From positions 62,001-126,000 of the forward strand of contig JAGWMZ010000005.1 of NCBI GenBank assembly GCA_028871475.1: 64,000 bases of DNA. The letters are read 5' to 3'. The notes under the pieces are model-generated. The model had not been told where the DNA came from and made no database searches. It saw only the letters and a list, made by a program, of their open reading frames with translations. This document shows positions 9,743 through 17,725 of the stretch, piece after piece (the first letter of the stretch is position 1; every line of letters starts with the position of its first letter). The stretch is from Sphingomonadales bacterium (GTDB lineage: Bacteria > Pseudomonadota > Alphaproteobacteria > Sphingomonadales > Sphingomonadaceae). The translations under genes were made by a program, and so were the position numbers.

Positions 9743-10575
9743 AATATCCCCCCATCACGCCGCTGCCCCCCCTGCGCGAGGTGATCAACGCGCATGGCCT
9801 CTTTGCCACCAAGGCGCTGGGGCAGAACTTCCTGTTCGACGAGCAGTTGCTCGACCGTCTGGCCGCCATTCCCGGCAATCTGATGGACCGCAACGTGCTG
9901 GAGGTCGGCCCCGGCCCCGGCGGCCTGACCCGCGCCTTGCTGCGCGCGGGCGCCAAGGTCACCGCCATCGAGATGGACCGCCGCGCCCTGCCGGTGCTGG
10001 AAGAACTGTCGCAAGCCTTCCCCGGTCGGCTGACGGTCATTCACGGCGATGCCACCAAGGTCGATCCCGCCACGCTGTTTGGCGATGAGCCTTATGCCAT
10101 CGTCGCCAATTTGCCCTACAATGTCGGCACCGGCCTGTTCACGGGCTGGCTGGGCGGCACACAATGGCCGCCGCAATGGACCAGCCTGACGCTGATGTTC
10201 CAGCTCGAGGTCGCCGAGCGGATCGTTGCCCAGAGCGGCAGCGATGCCTTTGGCCGCCTCGCCATCCTCTCGCAATGGCGCAGCAAGGCCAAGATCGCGG
10301 TCAAGGTCCATCGCAGCGCCTTCACCCCGCCGCCCAAGGTGATGAGCGCGATGATCCATGTCGTGCCCGGCGATGCGCCCGAGGGCGTGTCCCCGCGTAT
10401 GCTGGAACGCGTGACCGAGGCGGCCTTTGGCCAGCGCCGCAAGATGCTGCGCCAGAGCCTGAAGGGCGTGCCCGGCGCTCTGGCCGCTCTCGAGGCGCTG
10501 GGCATCGACCCGGCGCGGCGGGCCGAAACGCTGAGTGTCGAGGATTTTGTCGCCATCGCCAGGGCCTTGAGCTGA
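9739..10575 (+). CDS. rsmA: 16S rRNA (adenine1518/1519-N6)-dimethyltransferase
   Basis: Dimethylates two adjacent adenines in the 3' hairpin of 16S rRNA late in 30S assembly (KsgA). The 278-residue protein carries KALGQNFLFDEQ at the N-terminus, the SAM-binding VLEVGPGPGGLTRALL, an acidic VTAIEMDRR strand and the catalytic NLPYNVGTGL (NLPY motif). The C-terminal KsgA domain includes HRSAFTPPPKV. ATG 9739 overlaps the pdxA stop by four bases. It is the last gene of the lptD cluster. A weak hairpin (about 10575-10598) follows, but without a convincing U-tract. Confidence 0.96.
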   Translation: MKYPPITPLPPLREVINAHGLFATKALGQNFLFDEQLLDRLAAIPGNLMDRNVLEVGPGPGGLTRALLRAGAKVTAIEMDRRALPVLEELSQAFPGRLTVIHGDATKVDPATLFGDEPYAIVANLPYNVGTGLFTGWLGGTQWPPQWTSLTLMFQLEVAERIVAQSGSDAFGRLAILSQWRSKAKIAVKVHRSAFTPPPKVMSAMIHVVPGDAPEGVSPRMLERVTEAAFGQRRKMLRQSLKGVPGALAALEALGIDPARRAETLSVEDFVAIARALS

Positions 10576-10707
10576 AACGGCTCTGAAAAGCCGGTTTGTC
10601 CCGATCCGGGATCAATCCTGGTTAACATGGCGATAACCAAGATCTTGCACATGGCCATCGCTGAGCGCACAGTCCTTCACAGCACCTGCCCGCGCTCTGA
10701 GGACATA

Positions 10708-10944
10708 ATGCTTTCCACCCTGGCTCGCCTGTTCGTGATCAAGACCCGCCCCGAGGCGTTCATGATCATCTATGCATTGGCCACGGGCGCGGTGCAGCGC
10801 GGACAAGCCTATCTCACACAATATCCCGGCATTGGCGGTCGATTGCTGTTTCTGGCCTGCATGGGCTCGGTCTTCATGGCGGGGGGCAAGATTCTCGACT
10901 GCCTGCGCCACGAGGCGAAGGCCAAAGGTCAAGCCGCAGCCTGA
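10708..10944 (+). CDS. Small conserved-looking membrane protein, function unknown
   Basis: A 78-residue frame beginning MLSTLARLFVIKTRPEAF, preceded by GAGGA at a good distance from ATG 10708; the frame itself opens further up at 10627. Two hydrophobic stretches, MIIYALATGAVQRG and RLLFLACMGSVFMAGGKIL, suggest one or two membrane segments around a tyrosine-bearing linker (YLTQYPGIGG), with a basic C-terminus. I recognise no family function, though the sequence resembles short proteins annotated as hypothetical in other sphingomonads. It lies between rsmA and the 3' end of ssrA, convergent with ssrA. Confidence 0.75.
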   Translation: MLSTLARLFVIKTRPEAFMIIYALATGAVQRGQAYLTQYPGIGGRLLFLACMGSVFMAGGKILDCLRHEAKAKGQAAA

Positions 10945-11084
10945 CGTGATCCATCTGAAACGGCAGGAGAGGTTGGCTGCCGGACGCGCGCCCGTCTTGC
11001 CCGGGCAGCCCGGCGAGAGCGCCATGCTGAACGGGTGGGGCGGTTCTGTTGCTAGGCCCGCCCCGGGCCCCCGAAATCCCTTCT

Positions 11085-11420
11085 GTTACCCGGCGGGCTC
11101 AGCCGTGTTCAAATTTTGTAACTTCAGACCGTTAGGTCCTAGAATTACGCAACCTGAGCAAGTGCGACGTTGTCGTTGGCACTTATGAGTTTTGAGCCTT
11201 GAACGGGTTACTCAGCCCGGGTGAAAACAACGCTTTTCAACACACGTCGATCCTAGTTCGGCCCCGTCAACACCCCTGCGACAACAGGGCCCGATCCGTT
11301 TTCCCGCCCTTGCAGACACGAAAACCGTCGGTGGTGATGGTGGAGCCGCCGGGTACCGCCCCCGGGTCCGCTGTGCCTATTGCACGCCGCAGTTTATCAC
11401 CATAGCCGGACGAATCCGAC
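11085..11420 (-). ncRNA. ssrA: Transfer-messenger RNA, permuted two-piece form
   Basis: Rescues stalled ribosomes and tags the nascent peptide. Read on the minus strand, the acceptor piece comes first and ends CGGCUCC-A-CCA at 11348-11338, with a T-arm of CCGGG / 7-nt loop / CCCGG (11365-11349). After a spacer of about 72 bp the coding piece begins at 11265 with GGGGCCGAACUAGGAUCGAC. Its first seven bases pair fully with CGGCUCC through a G3-U wobble, the alanine identity element. The tag frame follows, then hairpins. This circularly permuted order is the known alphaproteobacterial arrangement. The outer ends (about 11085 and 11420) are estimated from structure; the junctions are firm. Confidence 0.93.
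11145..11180 (-). other. tmRNA proteolysis-tag reading frame
   Basis: Within the coding piece of ssrA the resume codon GCC (11180-11178) opens a frame reading A-N-D-N-V-A-L-A-Q-V-A, ending in TAA at 11147-11145. The AND-N start fits alphaproteobacterial tags, and the hydrophobic Ala-rich end fits recognition by ClpXP. Confidence 0.9.
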
Positions 11421-11446
11421 AAAGCCCGATATAGGCATCCTTCGCC

Positions 11447-11479
11447 AAAAGAAAAGGGGCGCCAGACCAGCCGCGCCCC
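11447..11479 (-). terminator. Rho-independent terminator of mscL
   Basis: On the minus strand GGGGCGC (11479-11473) and GCGCCCC (11462-11456) form a perfect 7-bp stem followed by TTTTCTTTT. It lies about 30 bp past the mscL stop and just ahead of ssrA, separating the two transcripts. Confidence 0.85.
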
Positions 11480-11508
11480 CGATGTTTCAGCAATATGTTG
11501 AAAACGCT

Positions 11509-11946
11509 TCAGCCCCTTTTCAGCGCATCGCGAATTTCCGCGAGCAGTTCCACTTCGGTGGGGCCGCTGGGCGCGAGCGGTGCCTCGGGTGCCTTGGGCA
11601 TCAGCTTGTTGGCCTGACGCACCAGCAGGAAGATGACGAAGGCCATGATGAGAAAATTGATCACGGCGGTGACAAAGGAACCATAGCCCAGCATCGCCAC
11701 GCCCGCCTTCTTGAGCGCCGCATAGTCCGTTTCCGAACCCTTGTAGCTGGCGGGAATATCGCTGAGCAGGATGAATTTGGAGGAAAAGTCGATCCCGCCC
11801 GTGATCTTGCCGACCACCGGCATCAACACATCCTCGGTCAGCGAGGTCACAATCTTGCCGAAGGCCGCGCCGATGATCACACCGACCGCCAGATCCAGCA
11901 CATTGCCGCGCGCGATGAACGTCTTGAACTCGGTAAGCATGGCCAT
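11509..11946 (-). CDS. mscL: Large-conductance mechanosensitive channel
   Basis: Inner-membrane pentameric channel that opens under high membrane tension to release solutes on osmotic downshock. The 145-residue protein has the amphipathic N-terminus TEFKTFIARGNVLDLAVGV running into TM1 (VGVIIGAAFGKIVTSLTEDVLMP). A periplasmic loop follows, then TM2 (GSFVTAVINFLIMAFVIFLLVR) and an acidic C-terminal helix bundle. Starts at 11946 and 11940 (MLTEF) are both possible. The unpaired cytosolic tail EVELLAEIRDALK is typical. A terminator follows. Confidence 0.96.
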   Translation of the reverse strand: MAMLTEFKTFIARGNVLDLAVGVIIGAAFGKIVTSLTEDVLMPVVGKITGGIDFSSKFILLSDIPASYKGSETDYAALKKAGVAMLGYGSFVTAVINFLIMAFVIFLLVRQANKLMPKAPEAPLAPSGPTEVELLAEIRDALKRG

Positions 11947-12133
11947 AACCCTATCCCCTAAAGTCGCCGGTCAGCATCCCTGCCTGCCACATCGCCCCCG
12001 CAACCTCAAGCCGAAGCCCGCAGCGAGGCCAAAAGCCCCGATGCAAACTGTTGTTAACAGAGAAGCATCGCCGCACTGTCGGGCTGAATCCATTTAGGCT
12101 ATCGCCCGCCAGGCAAGGGCCAAGGAGATTCGC

Positions 12134-12700
12134 ATGACCACCGCCACCCCGCTCCCCTCCGCCATGACCGAGCGCGAGGAGGTGATGTGGCAAGGCCGCT
12201 TCATCACGACCAAAACGCGCGGCACATGGGAATATGTCAGCCGGGCGCACGGCATCCGCGCGGCGGTCATTCTGCCGCTCGATGGCGACCATGTCATTCT
12301 CGTCGAGCAGTTCCGCGTGCCGCTGGGCCGCCCCTGCATCGAACTGCCCGCCGGCCTTGTGGGCGACAGCGACAGCAGTCCCGATGAGGACCCGGCCGAG
12401 GCCGCCTGCCGCGAGTTGGAGGAAGAAACCGGCTATCGCGCCGAGCGCATGGAGGTGGTCGGGGAATTCTGGTCCTCGCCGGGCATGGTGACGGAAAGCT
12501 TCACCCTGCTGCGCGCCGATGGGCTGAGCAAGGTGAGTGAAGGCGGCGGCGTGGACGAGGAGAACATCACCGTCCACCGCGTGGCATTGGCTGATCTACC
12601 CGCTTTCATTGCCGGGCAGCGCGCGCAGGGCCATGCCGTGGATGTCAAGCTGCTGATGCTGCTGGCGCCATGGATCATGGGCACGGGGCTGCCCGCATGA
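12134..12700 (+). CDS. Nudix hydrolase, ADP-ribose pyrophosphatase type
   Basis: Predicted to hydrolyse nucleoside-diphosphate sugars such as ADP-ribose. The 188-residue protein has an N-terminal beta platform (WEYVSRAHGIRAAVILPLDGDHVILVEQ region) followed by the Nudix box, with the helix AACRELEEETGY supplying the REXXEE metal ligands. A strong AAGGAG sits ahead of ATG 12134. Its stop overlaps the ATG of the following dehydrogenase (ATGA), so the two are probably co-translated. The exact substrate cannot be read from sequence. Confidence 0.88.
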   Translation: MTTATPLPSAMTEREEVMWQGRFITTKTRGTWEYVSRAHGIRAAVILPLDGDHVILVEQFRVPLGRPCIELPAGLVGDSDSSPDEDPAEAACRELEEETGYRAERMEVVGEFWSSPGMVTESFTLLRADGLSKVSEGGGVDEENITVHRVALADLPAFIAGQRAQGHAVDVKLLMLLAPWIMGTGLPA

Positions 12701-13446
12701 GGCTGGAAGGCAAAACCGCGCTGATCACCGGCGCCGCGCGCGGTCTTGGCGCGGCGATCGCCCGCCTCTTCGTGGCCGAGGGGGCGCGGGTGATGATCAC
12801 CGACATCGACGGCCATGACGCTGCCATGCTGGCCAATGACATTGGCGCCTTCGCCCATCGGCTCGACGTGACGCGCGAGGAAGACTGGAGCGCGGCGCTG
12901 GGCGCCGTGCAGGCGGCATGGGGTGGCTTGTCCATTCTGGTCAACAATGCCGGCATTGCCGTGGGGGGGGATTTTGAAAACTCCACCCTGGCGGACTGGC
13001 ACCGCGCCTTCGCGGTCCATGCCGATGGCGCCTATCTGGGCTGCCGCATGGCCCTGCCGCTGCTGCGGGCGGGCACGCCGGCCGCCATCGTCAACATCGG
13101 GTCCATCGCCGCCCATACGGGGCGGGCCGAACTGGCCGCCTATGGCGCCAGCAAGGCGGCGGTCTGCGCCCTGACCCGCGCGGTGGCCCTGCACTGCACG
13201 CAAAAGGGTCTGGCCATCCGCTGCAACGCCCTGCTGCCCGCCTATGCCGATACGGGCATGGTCGACAGCTTCGCCCCCGGCATGGCAGGCGATGTGCTGC
13301 GCGCGAAACTGGGCGCGCAGCTGCCCATCGGCCGCATCGCCACCACCCAGGAAATCGCTCGGGGGGCGCTCTATCTCGCCAGCGAGGACAGCGCCTTCAT
13401 GACCGGCGCCGAACTGCGGCTCGACGGTGGTTTAAGCGCACGCTGA
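12697..13446 (+). CDS. Short-chain dehydrogenase/reductase
   Basis: NAD(P)-dependent oxidoreductase of the classical SDR family, 249 residues. It shows the cofactor motif TGAARGLG near the N-terminus, an acidic residue after strand 2 (ITDIDG) that suggests NAD preference, NNAG, the catalytic serine in NIGSIAAHTGR and the YGASK catalytic pair. It ends in the usual LRLDGG. ATG 12697 overlaps the Nudix stop, and a LacI-type regulator follows 46 bp later. The substrate is unknown; a hydroxysteroid- or cyclohexanol-type activity is possible but unsupported. Confidence 0.88.
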   Translation: MRLEGKTALITGAARGLGAAIARLFVAEGARVMITDIDGHDAAMLANDIGAFAHRLDVTREEDWSAALGAVQAAWGGLSILVNNAGIAVGGDFENSTLADWHRAFAVHADGAYLGCRMALPLLRAGTPAAIVNIGSIAAHTGRAELAAYGASKAAVCALTRAVALHCTQKGLAIRCNALLPAYADTGMVDSFAPGMAGDVLRAKLGAQLPIGRIATTQEIARGALYLASEDSAFMTGAELRLDGGLSAR

Positions 13447-13492
13447 ACTCGGCGCTGGACAAGACCCCCTTCCTGCTGACAAAGCATCCTGC

Positions 13493-14584
13493 ATGGCCGA
13501 GGATACAACCCAGAACCACAAGCCGCACAGCCCGGGGGACAGCGGCGATGCAGCCCCTCGCCGCTATCGCGTGACCAGCTTTGACGTCGCGGCCGAGGCC
13601 GGCGTCAGCCAGTCCACCGTCAGCCGCGCGCTGGCGGGCGATCCAGTCGTCAGCGAGGCCACCCGCGCCCGCGTGGCCGCCGCCGCCGCCAAGCTCAACT
13701 ATCATGTTGATGAAAATGCCGCGCGCCTGCGCACCGGCAGAACGGGCACACTGGCCGTGGTGGTCATCGTGCGGCCCGAGCAGGACATGAAGACTTTCAA
13801 TCCGTTCCATTTTTCGCTGCTGGGCAGTGTCTGCGCCGCCGCCTCGGCGCGCGGACACGATACGCTGGTCAGCTTTCAGGGCGCCGTCGATGAATTGCGC
13901 GGCCTCTATCAGGAACAGCGCAAGGCCGACGGCATGATCGTCATCGGCACCTCGGAAAACCCCACGGCATGGGACTATTTTCGCGGCGTGGCGCAAAGCG
14001 GCGCCCATGTCATCTGCTGGGGCAGCCCGCATGAGGACCTCGACTGGATCCGCTCGGACAATCGCGGTGGGGCAAGGTTGGCGACCGGGCACCTCATCGA
14101 ATCGGGCTATCGCAACATCGTGTGCATCGCCTCGGAAACCTCGGCGCAGCGCCAGTTCAAGGAGCGCTGGCAAGGCTACGCCGAGCGCATGGCCGAAGAA
14201 GGCCTGCCCCCGCGCCTCATCACCTTCGAGGAAGGCTATAGCCGCGATGAGCAGGGCCGCCGCGCCGCATTGGCACTGATCGAATCGGGCGAGCCCTTCG
14301 ACGCGATCTTCTGCTGCTGCGACGAAATGGCGCTGGGCGCGCTGCCCGTGCTGCGCGACCACGGCATTTCGGTGCCCGATCAGGTCGGAATGGTCGGCTT
14401 CGACGGCATCCGCGCGGGCGCACTGGCCGCCCCCACGCTCACCACCATCGAACCTGACTTCCATGCGGCAGGGGCTGCGCTTGTGGACCGGCTGCTGGCG
14501 GTCATTGCCGGCAAACCCTTCGAGAAAGAGCGTGTGCCGGTGAGGCTGTTGATGCGCAAAAGCTCAAAGAAGGTATTGAAGTAA
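13493..14584 (+). CDS. LacI/GalR-family transcriptional regulator
   Basis: DNA-binding repressor or activator with a sugar-binding-like sensor, 363 residues. After a disordered N-terminal extension of about 25 residues comes the HTH TSFDVAAEAGVSQSTVSRAL and the hinge helix region VAAAAAKLNYHVDENAARLRTG given in part. The periplasmic-binding-fold core follows, with DGMIVIGTS, GHLIESGYRNI and VGMVGFDGI. The usual minor-groove hinge Leu-Ala pair is replaced by AARLR. No sugar operon lies next to it, so the target is unclear; the upstream SDR may be one. REP-like repeats follow the stop. Confidence 0.92.
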   Translation: MAEDTTQNHKPHSPGDSGDAAPRRYRVTSFDVAAEAGVSQSTVSRALAGDPVVSEATRARVAAAAAKLNYHVDENAARLRTGRTGTLAVVVIVRPEQDMKTFNPFHFSLLGSVCAAASARGHDTLVSFQGAVDELRGLYQEQRKADGMIVIGTSENPTAWDYFRGVAQSGAHVICWGSPHEDLDWIRSDNRGGARLATGHLIESGYRNIVCIASETSAQRQFKERWQGYAERMAEEGLPPRLITFEEGYSRDEQGRRAALALIESGEPFDAIFCCCDEMALGALPVLRDHGISVPDQVGMVGFDGIRAGALAAPTLTTIEPDFHAAGAALVDRLLAVIAGKPFEKERVPVRLLMRKSSKKVLK

Positions 14585-14590
14585 GAAGGA

Positions 14591-14621
14591 AAGATGCGAG
14601 GGCCATCGCCCTCGCGCTCCC
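14591..14621. repeat. REP-like palindrome (left arm of inverted pair)
   Basis: A 31-bp arm containing the hairpin GCGAGGGC, four bases, GCCCTCGC, then CTCCC. It matches the reverse complement of 14776-14806 exactly. It starts seven bases past the LacI-family stop codon and shares GGGCCATCGCCC with the copies near 1.5 and 2.1 kb. Confidence 0.85.
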
Positions 14622-14666
14622 TTTATTTCGGATAGGGTGTGTCGGGCCACACAATGGCGCCAGCAT

Positions 14667-14728
14667 CGCCGCGCCGCAGGCAGAAAAAGGATAGCGCAGC
14701 GCTGGCGTTTCTTGCCTGCGGCGCGGCG
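14667..14728. repeat. Inner inverted repeat between the two REP arms
   Basis: A perfect 16-bp inverted repeat (14667-14682 against 14713-14728, left arm CGCCGCGCCGCAGGCA) with a 30-base loop. It is nested inside the 31-bp outer pair, so the 216-bp block can fold as a large composite hairpin between two convergent genes. Confidence 0.8.
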
Positions 14729-14775
14729 TACTTGGTGCTTTGGCCGAACCCGATGCGCCAACGCCGACAACTAAC

Positions 14776-14806
14776 GGGAGCGCGAGGGCGATGGCCCTCG
14801 CATCTT
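14776..14806. repeat. REP-like palindrome (right arm of inverted pair)
   Basis: Exact reverse complement of 14591-14621. It lies about 70 bp past the stop of the TorF-like porin, which is transcribed toward it. A two-ended repeat between convergent genes is typical of REP/BIME elements. Confidence 0.85.
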
Positions 14807-14876
14807 CTCTTCTGAATCCCGCTTACAGCACCAAAAAGCAGGGGCACCCCGAAGGGCGCCCCCACAGTTGGGCTCC

Positions 14877-15722
14877 TCAGAAGGCTGCCGTCAGCGAGAG
14901 CACGACCGTGCTGCCAGAGATCGACGAACCGTCCTTGGTTGAACTGAAATTGGGCTGAAGATAGGCGGCTTTGGCCTTGGAAATATTGGTGTCGACATAG
15001 CTGATACCAACAGAGATCGGCCCTGCCACTGCGTAATCTGCCCCAAGGTTCCAATCCCAATAGCTGCCGGTGGGGGCAACGCTGGTGCCGTTGGGGCCAA
15101 GGCCGGGGTTGCCCTTGGAATAGCCCAGATGCGCGCGCGGCTTCAGCTTCGTGCCGGGAATGACCGTGCTGGCATCGCCCCAGAGGTAGAGGTTATCCCA
15201 GCTCTGGCCATAGGAATAGGTGGTGTTCGAGAAGTTGCCGAGCGCCTTCTGCTTGGGCGCATAGGCCACGCCCACCAGCGCGTTGACCGGCCCCAAAGGT
15301 GCAGAAAGCTTCACATAGGGCTCGGCAAAATCGGTGAGGTTCGATCCGCCCGGATACATATACCAAGTGAGGCCCACGTCAGCAGTCACCTTGCCGAAGC
15401 TGTGGGTATAGCCGCCGACCAGATCCAGCTCCATGTTGGCGCCACCAAACTGCCCCCAACCGGCCAGATTCGACGCCCAAGTGCTGGCATAGAGCCCGCT
15501 CTTGTGCGCCACCGTCAGCCCGGCCTGCACGGCCATGTGCTTGTCGGTCTGCGACACGCCGCGAAAGCGGTAGTCGCTCACCAGCCCGGCGGTGCCGCTG
15601 ATGGTGAAGCCCAGCGAGGGCGCGGAAGCCTTTTCGCCGCCCTCGTCCGCTGCGGCGACCTGTGCGCCGCCAAACAAAAACGCCAGAGCCAGCCCGGCGC
15701 GAAGAATGGTTTTACCCGTCAT
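14877..15722 (-). CDS. TorF-family putative porin
   Basis: Outer-membrane beta-barrel of the family called TorF/TIGR02001. The 281-residue protein starts at ATG 15722 with a signal peptide (ILRAGLALAFLFGGAQVAAA). The first strand carries SGTAGLVSDYRFRGVSQTD, the hallmark YRFRGVSQ of the family. Repeated amphipathic strands and a C-terminal VVLSLTAAF with terminal Phe follow. The solute is unknown. It is transcribed after a gap of about 150 bp from the valine-degradation genes, so it may be separate. GGAG lies 11 bases upstream of the start. Confidence 0.88.
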   Translation of the reverse strand: MTGKTILRAGLALAFLFGGAQVAAADEGGEKASAPSLGFTISGTAGLVSDYRFRGVSQTDKHMAVQAGLTVAHKSGLYASTWASNLAGWGQFGGANMELDLVGGYTHSFGKVTADVGLTWYMYPGGSNLTDFAEPYVKLSAPLGPVNALVGVAYAPKQKALGNFSNTTYSYGQSWDNLYLWGDASTVIPGTKLKPRAHLGYSKGNPGLGPNGTSVAPTGSYWDWNLGADYAVAGPISVGISYVDTNISKAKAAYLQPNFSSTKDGSSISGSTVVLSLTAAF

Positions 15723-15876
15723 GATTCGAAACGCTCCTGCGAAAGACCGCTCCGCCTGCGTAGCCCTGCGTGCTGGCCTCGTTCCGGGCCGGCGATCACA
15801 GGGCATGGCGCATGTCATGACGGGTTTTGTGTGTCGGTGCCTTTCCGCTGCGTAACGAAGTGTTGCTGGCGCGCGA

Positions 15877-16659
15877 TCAGCACCCCTTCCAGACAGGCGC
15901 GCGCTTTTCGGCAAAGGCGGTCATGCCCTCGATGCGGTCTTCCGTACCGGCCAGCACCTGGAACATGCGGCGTTCCAGCACAATGCCCTGATCCAGCGTG
16001 GTTTCAAAGGCGGCGTTGACCATCTCCTTGTTCGCCATGGCGGCCAGCGGCGCCATGGCGGCAATCGCCTGAGCAGCGCCCAGCGCTTCCTCCATCAGCC
16101 GGTCGAGCGGCACCACCCGCGCCACCAAACCGGCGCTTTCGGCCTCGGCGGCGTCCATCATCCGGCCAGTCAGGCACAGATCCATCGCTTTGGCCTTACC
16201 CACGGCGCGGGTCAGGCGCTGGCTGCCGCCCATGCCGGGCAGCACGCCCAGCTTGATCTCGGGCTGGCCGAATTTGGCGCTGTCAGCCGCGATGATGAAA
16301 TCAGCCATCATCGCCAATTCACAGCCGCCGCCCAGCGCGAAGCCGTTGACCGCCGCGATCCACGGCTTGCGTGTGGCCTTGACCACATGGCTGGTCCAGC
16401 GGCTGAAGAAATCCTGCGCGTAGAAATCGGCAGCCGGCTTCTCCATCATTTCCTTGATGTCGGCCCCGGCGGCAAAGGCCTTTTGCCCGCTGCCCGTCAC
16501 CACGGCGCAGCGCTGGCTATCATCGGCATCGAAGGCCGAAAGGGCCAGGATCATCTCCTCCATCACCCGTGAATTGAGCGCATTGAGCGCCTGGGGCCGG
16601 TTGAGCGTGATGAGCGTGACAGGGCCCTGCGTCTCGACGATCAGCGTTTCATAGCTCAT
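15877..16659 (-). CDS. Enoyl-CoA hydratase
   Basis: Crotonase-fold enzyme that hydrates enoyl-CoA; here it probably converts methacrylyl-CoA to 3-hydroxyisobutyryl-CoA in valine breakdown. The 260-residue protein shows the CoA-binding [11 protein letters not shown] segment, the oxyanion-hole [13 protein letters not shown] with the first catalytic Glu, and [20 protein letters not shown] with the second. Its start overlaps the end of the upstream HIBYL-CoA hydrolase by 11 bp, so it is the third gene of a tightly coupled operon. Confidence 0.92.
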   Translation of the reverse strand: MSYETLIVETQGPVTLITLNRPQALNALNSRVMEEMILALSAFDADDSQRCAVVTGSGQKAFAAGADIKEMMEKPAADFYAQDFFSRWTSHVVKATRKPWIAAVNGFALGGGCELAMMADFIIAADSAKFGQPEIKLGVLPGMGGSQRLTRAVGKAKAMDLCLTGRMMDAAEAESAGLVARVVPLDRLMEEALGAAQAIAAMAPLAAMANKEMVNAAFETTLDQGIVLERRMFQVLAGTEDRIEGMTAFAEKRAPVWKGC

Positions 16660-17725
16660 GGGGTGTCCATTCCTCTTGGGTTGGCAAAGGCGCGAAGATC
16701 GCCTCGATCATCTCATCGGTGACGGCCTCGGGGGTAGCCGGGTTCCAGCGCGGCGCATTATCCTTGTCGAGAATGACCGCGCGCACGCCTTCGGCAAAAT
16801 CGGGCAGCATCACCACGCGGCAGGCGATGCGATATTCCATCGCCATGTTCTGCGAGAAAGATTCCATGCGCAGGCTTTGCGCCATCTGGCGCAACGCCAC
16901 CTTGCAGGTGGTGGGGCAACGGGTGGCCAGCATGGCGCGGGTGTTTTTCGCCCACGCGCCCTCGTCGCTGTCCAGCGAGGCAATGATGGCCTCCAGCGTC
17001 GGCTTGTTGAAATGGCGCAGAATGTCCATCAGTTGCGCCGTGATCGGCGTGTCCACAGGCTGCTCGGCCAGCGCGGCAAGCACACGGCCCGGCGCCTCGC
17101 CATCGATCATTCGCGCCTTGGCCTCCGCCTGTGCGGCCACCGGCAGATGATGGCTGGCCAGCCCCGCCCACAGGCAATCCGCCCCGTTCAGCCGCGCCCC
17201 CGTCAACGCCAGAAAGGGCCCCAACCGCCCCGACAGGCGCGAGAGATACCACCCCGCCCCGACATCGGGAAACAGGCCGATCCCCGCCTCGGGCATGGCG
17301 AGGCGCGTGTTGGCCGTCGCCACGCGATAGCGCGCGGGCTGGCTGATGCCCACGCCGCCGCCCATAGTGATGCCATCCATGAAGGAGACCACCGGGCGCG
17401 GATAATTGTAGAGCAGATCATTGAGGCGATATTCGGTGAAGAAGAACTGCCGCGCCTGCGCGCCGCCATCCTCCAATGCGGAGCAGCGCAGCATGGCGAT
17501 ATCGCCCCCGGCGCAAAAGCCGCGCGAGAGCCTGGGATCACCCCCGGCATGGGGCGCATGGTCGATGATGACCACCGCCACGCCCGGATCACGCACCCAG
17601 CCCAGCAGGGCTGCCGTCATCGCCTCGACCATCTCCAGATCAAGCGCGTGAATGGCGCGCGGGCGGTTGAGCGAGATCAGCCCCGCCGCCCCCTGTCGCC
17701 GAATCAGGACGGACGGTTCGTTCAT
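16649..17725 (-). CDS. 3-hydroxyisobutyryl-CoA hydrolase
   Basis: Crotonase-superfamily thioesterase that releases 3-hydroxyisobutyrate from its CoA ester in valine catabolism. The 358-residue length and the C-terminal extension distinguish it from ordinary hydratases. Visible motifs are [13 protein letters not shown] (CoA/oxyanion), [32 protein letters not shown], and the ECH_2-type tail with [21 protein letters not shown] and [14 protein letters not shown] 17725 overlaps the acyl-CoA dehydrogenase stop by four bases. Confidence 0.92.
   Translation of the reverse strand: MNEPSVLIRRQGAAGLISLNRPRAIHALDLEMVEAMTAALLGWVRDPGVAVVIIDHAPHAGGDPRLSRGFCAGGDIAMLRCSALEDGGAQARQFFFTEYRLNDLLYNYPRPVVSFMDGITMGGGVGISQPARYRVATANTRLAMPEAGIGLFPDVGAGWYLSRLSGRLGPFLALTGARLNGADCLWAGLASHHLPVAAQAEAKARMIDGEAPGRVLAALAEQPVDTPITAQLMDILRHFNKPTLEAIIASLDSDEGAWAKNTRAMLATRCPTTCKVALRQMAQSLRMESFSQNMAMEYRIACRVVMLPDFAEGVRAVILDKDNAPRWNPATPEAVTDEMIEAIFAPLPTQEEWTPHEL

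Noticed and set aside
11199..11405. Plus-strand frame containing MVEPPGTAPGS
   Set aside because: It is the antisense of the tmRNA acceptor end and its spacer; the conserved look comes from the RNA gene.
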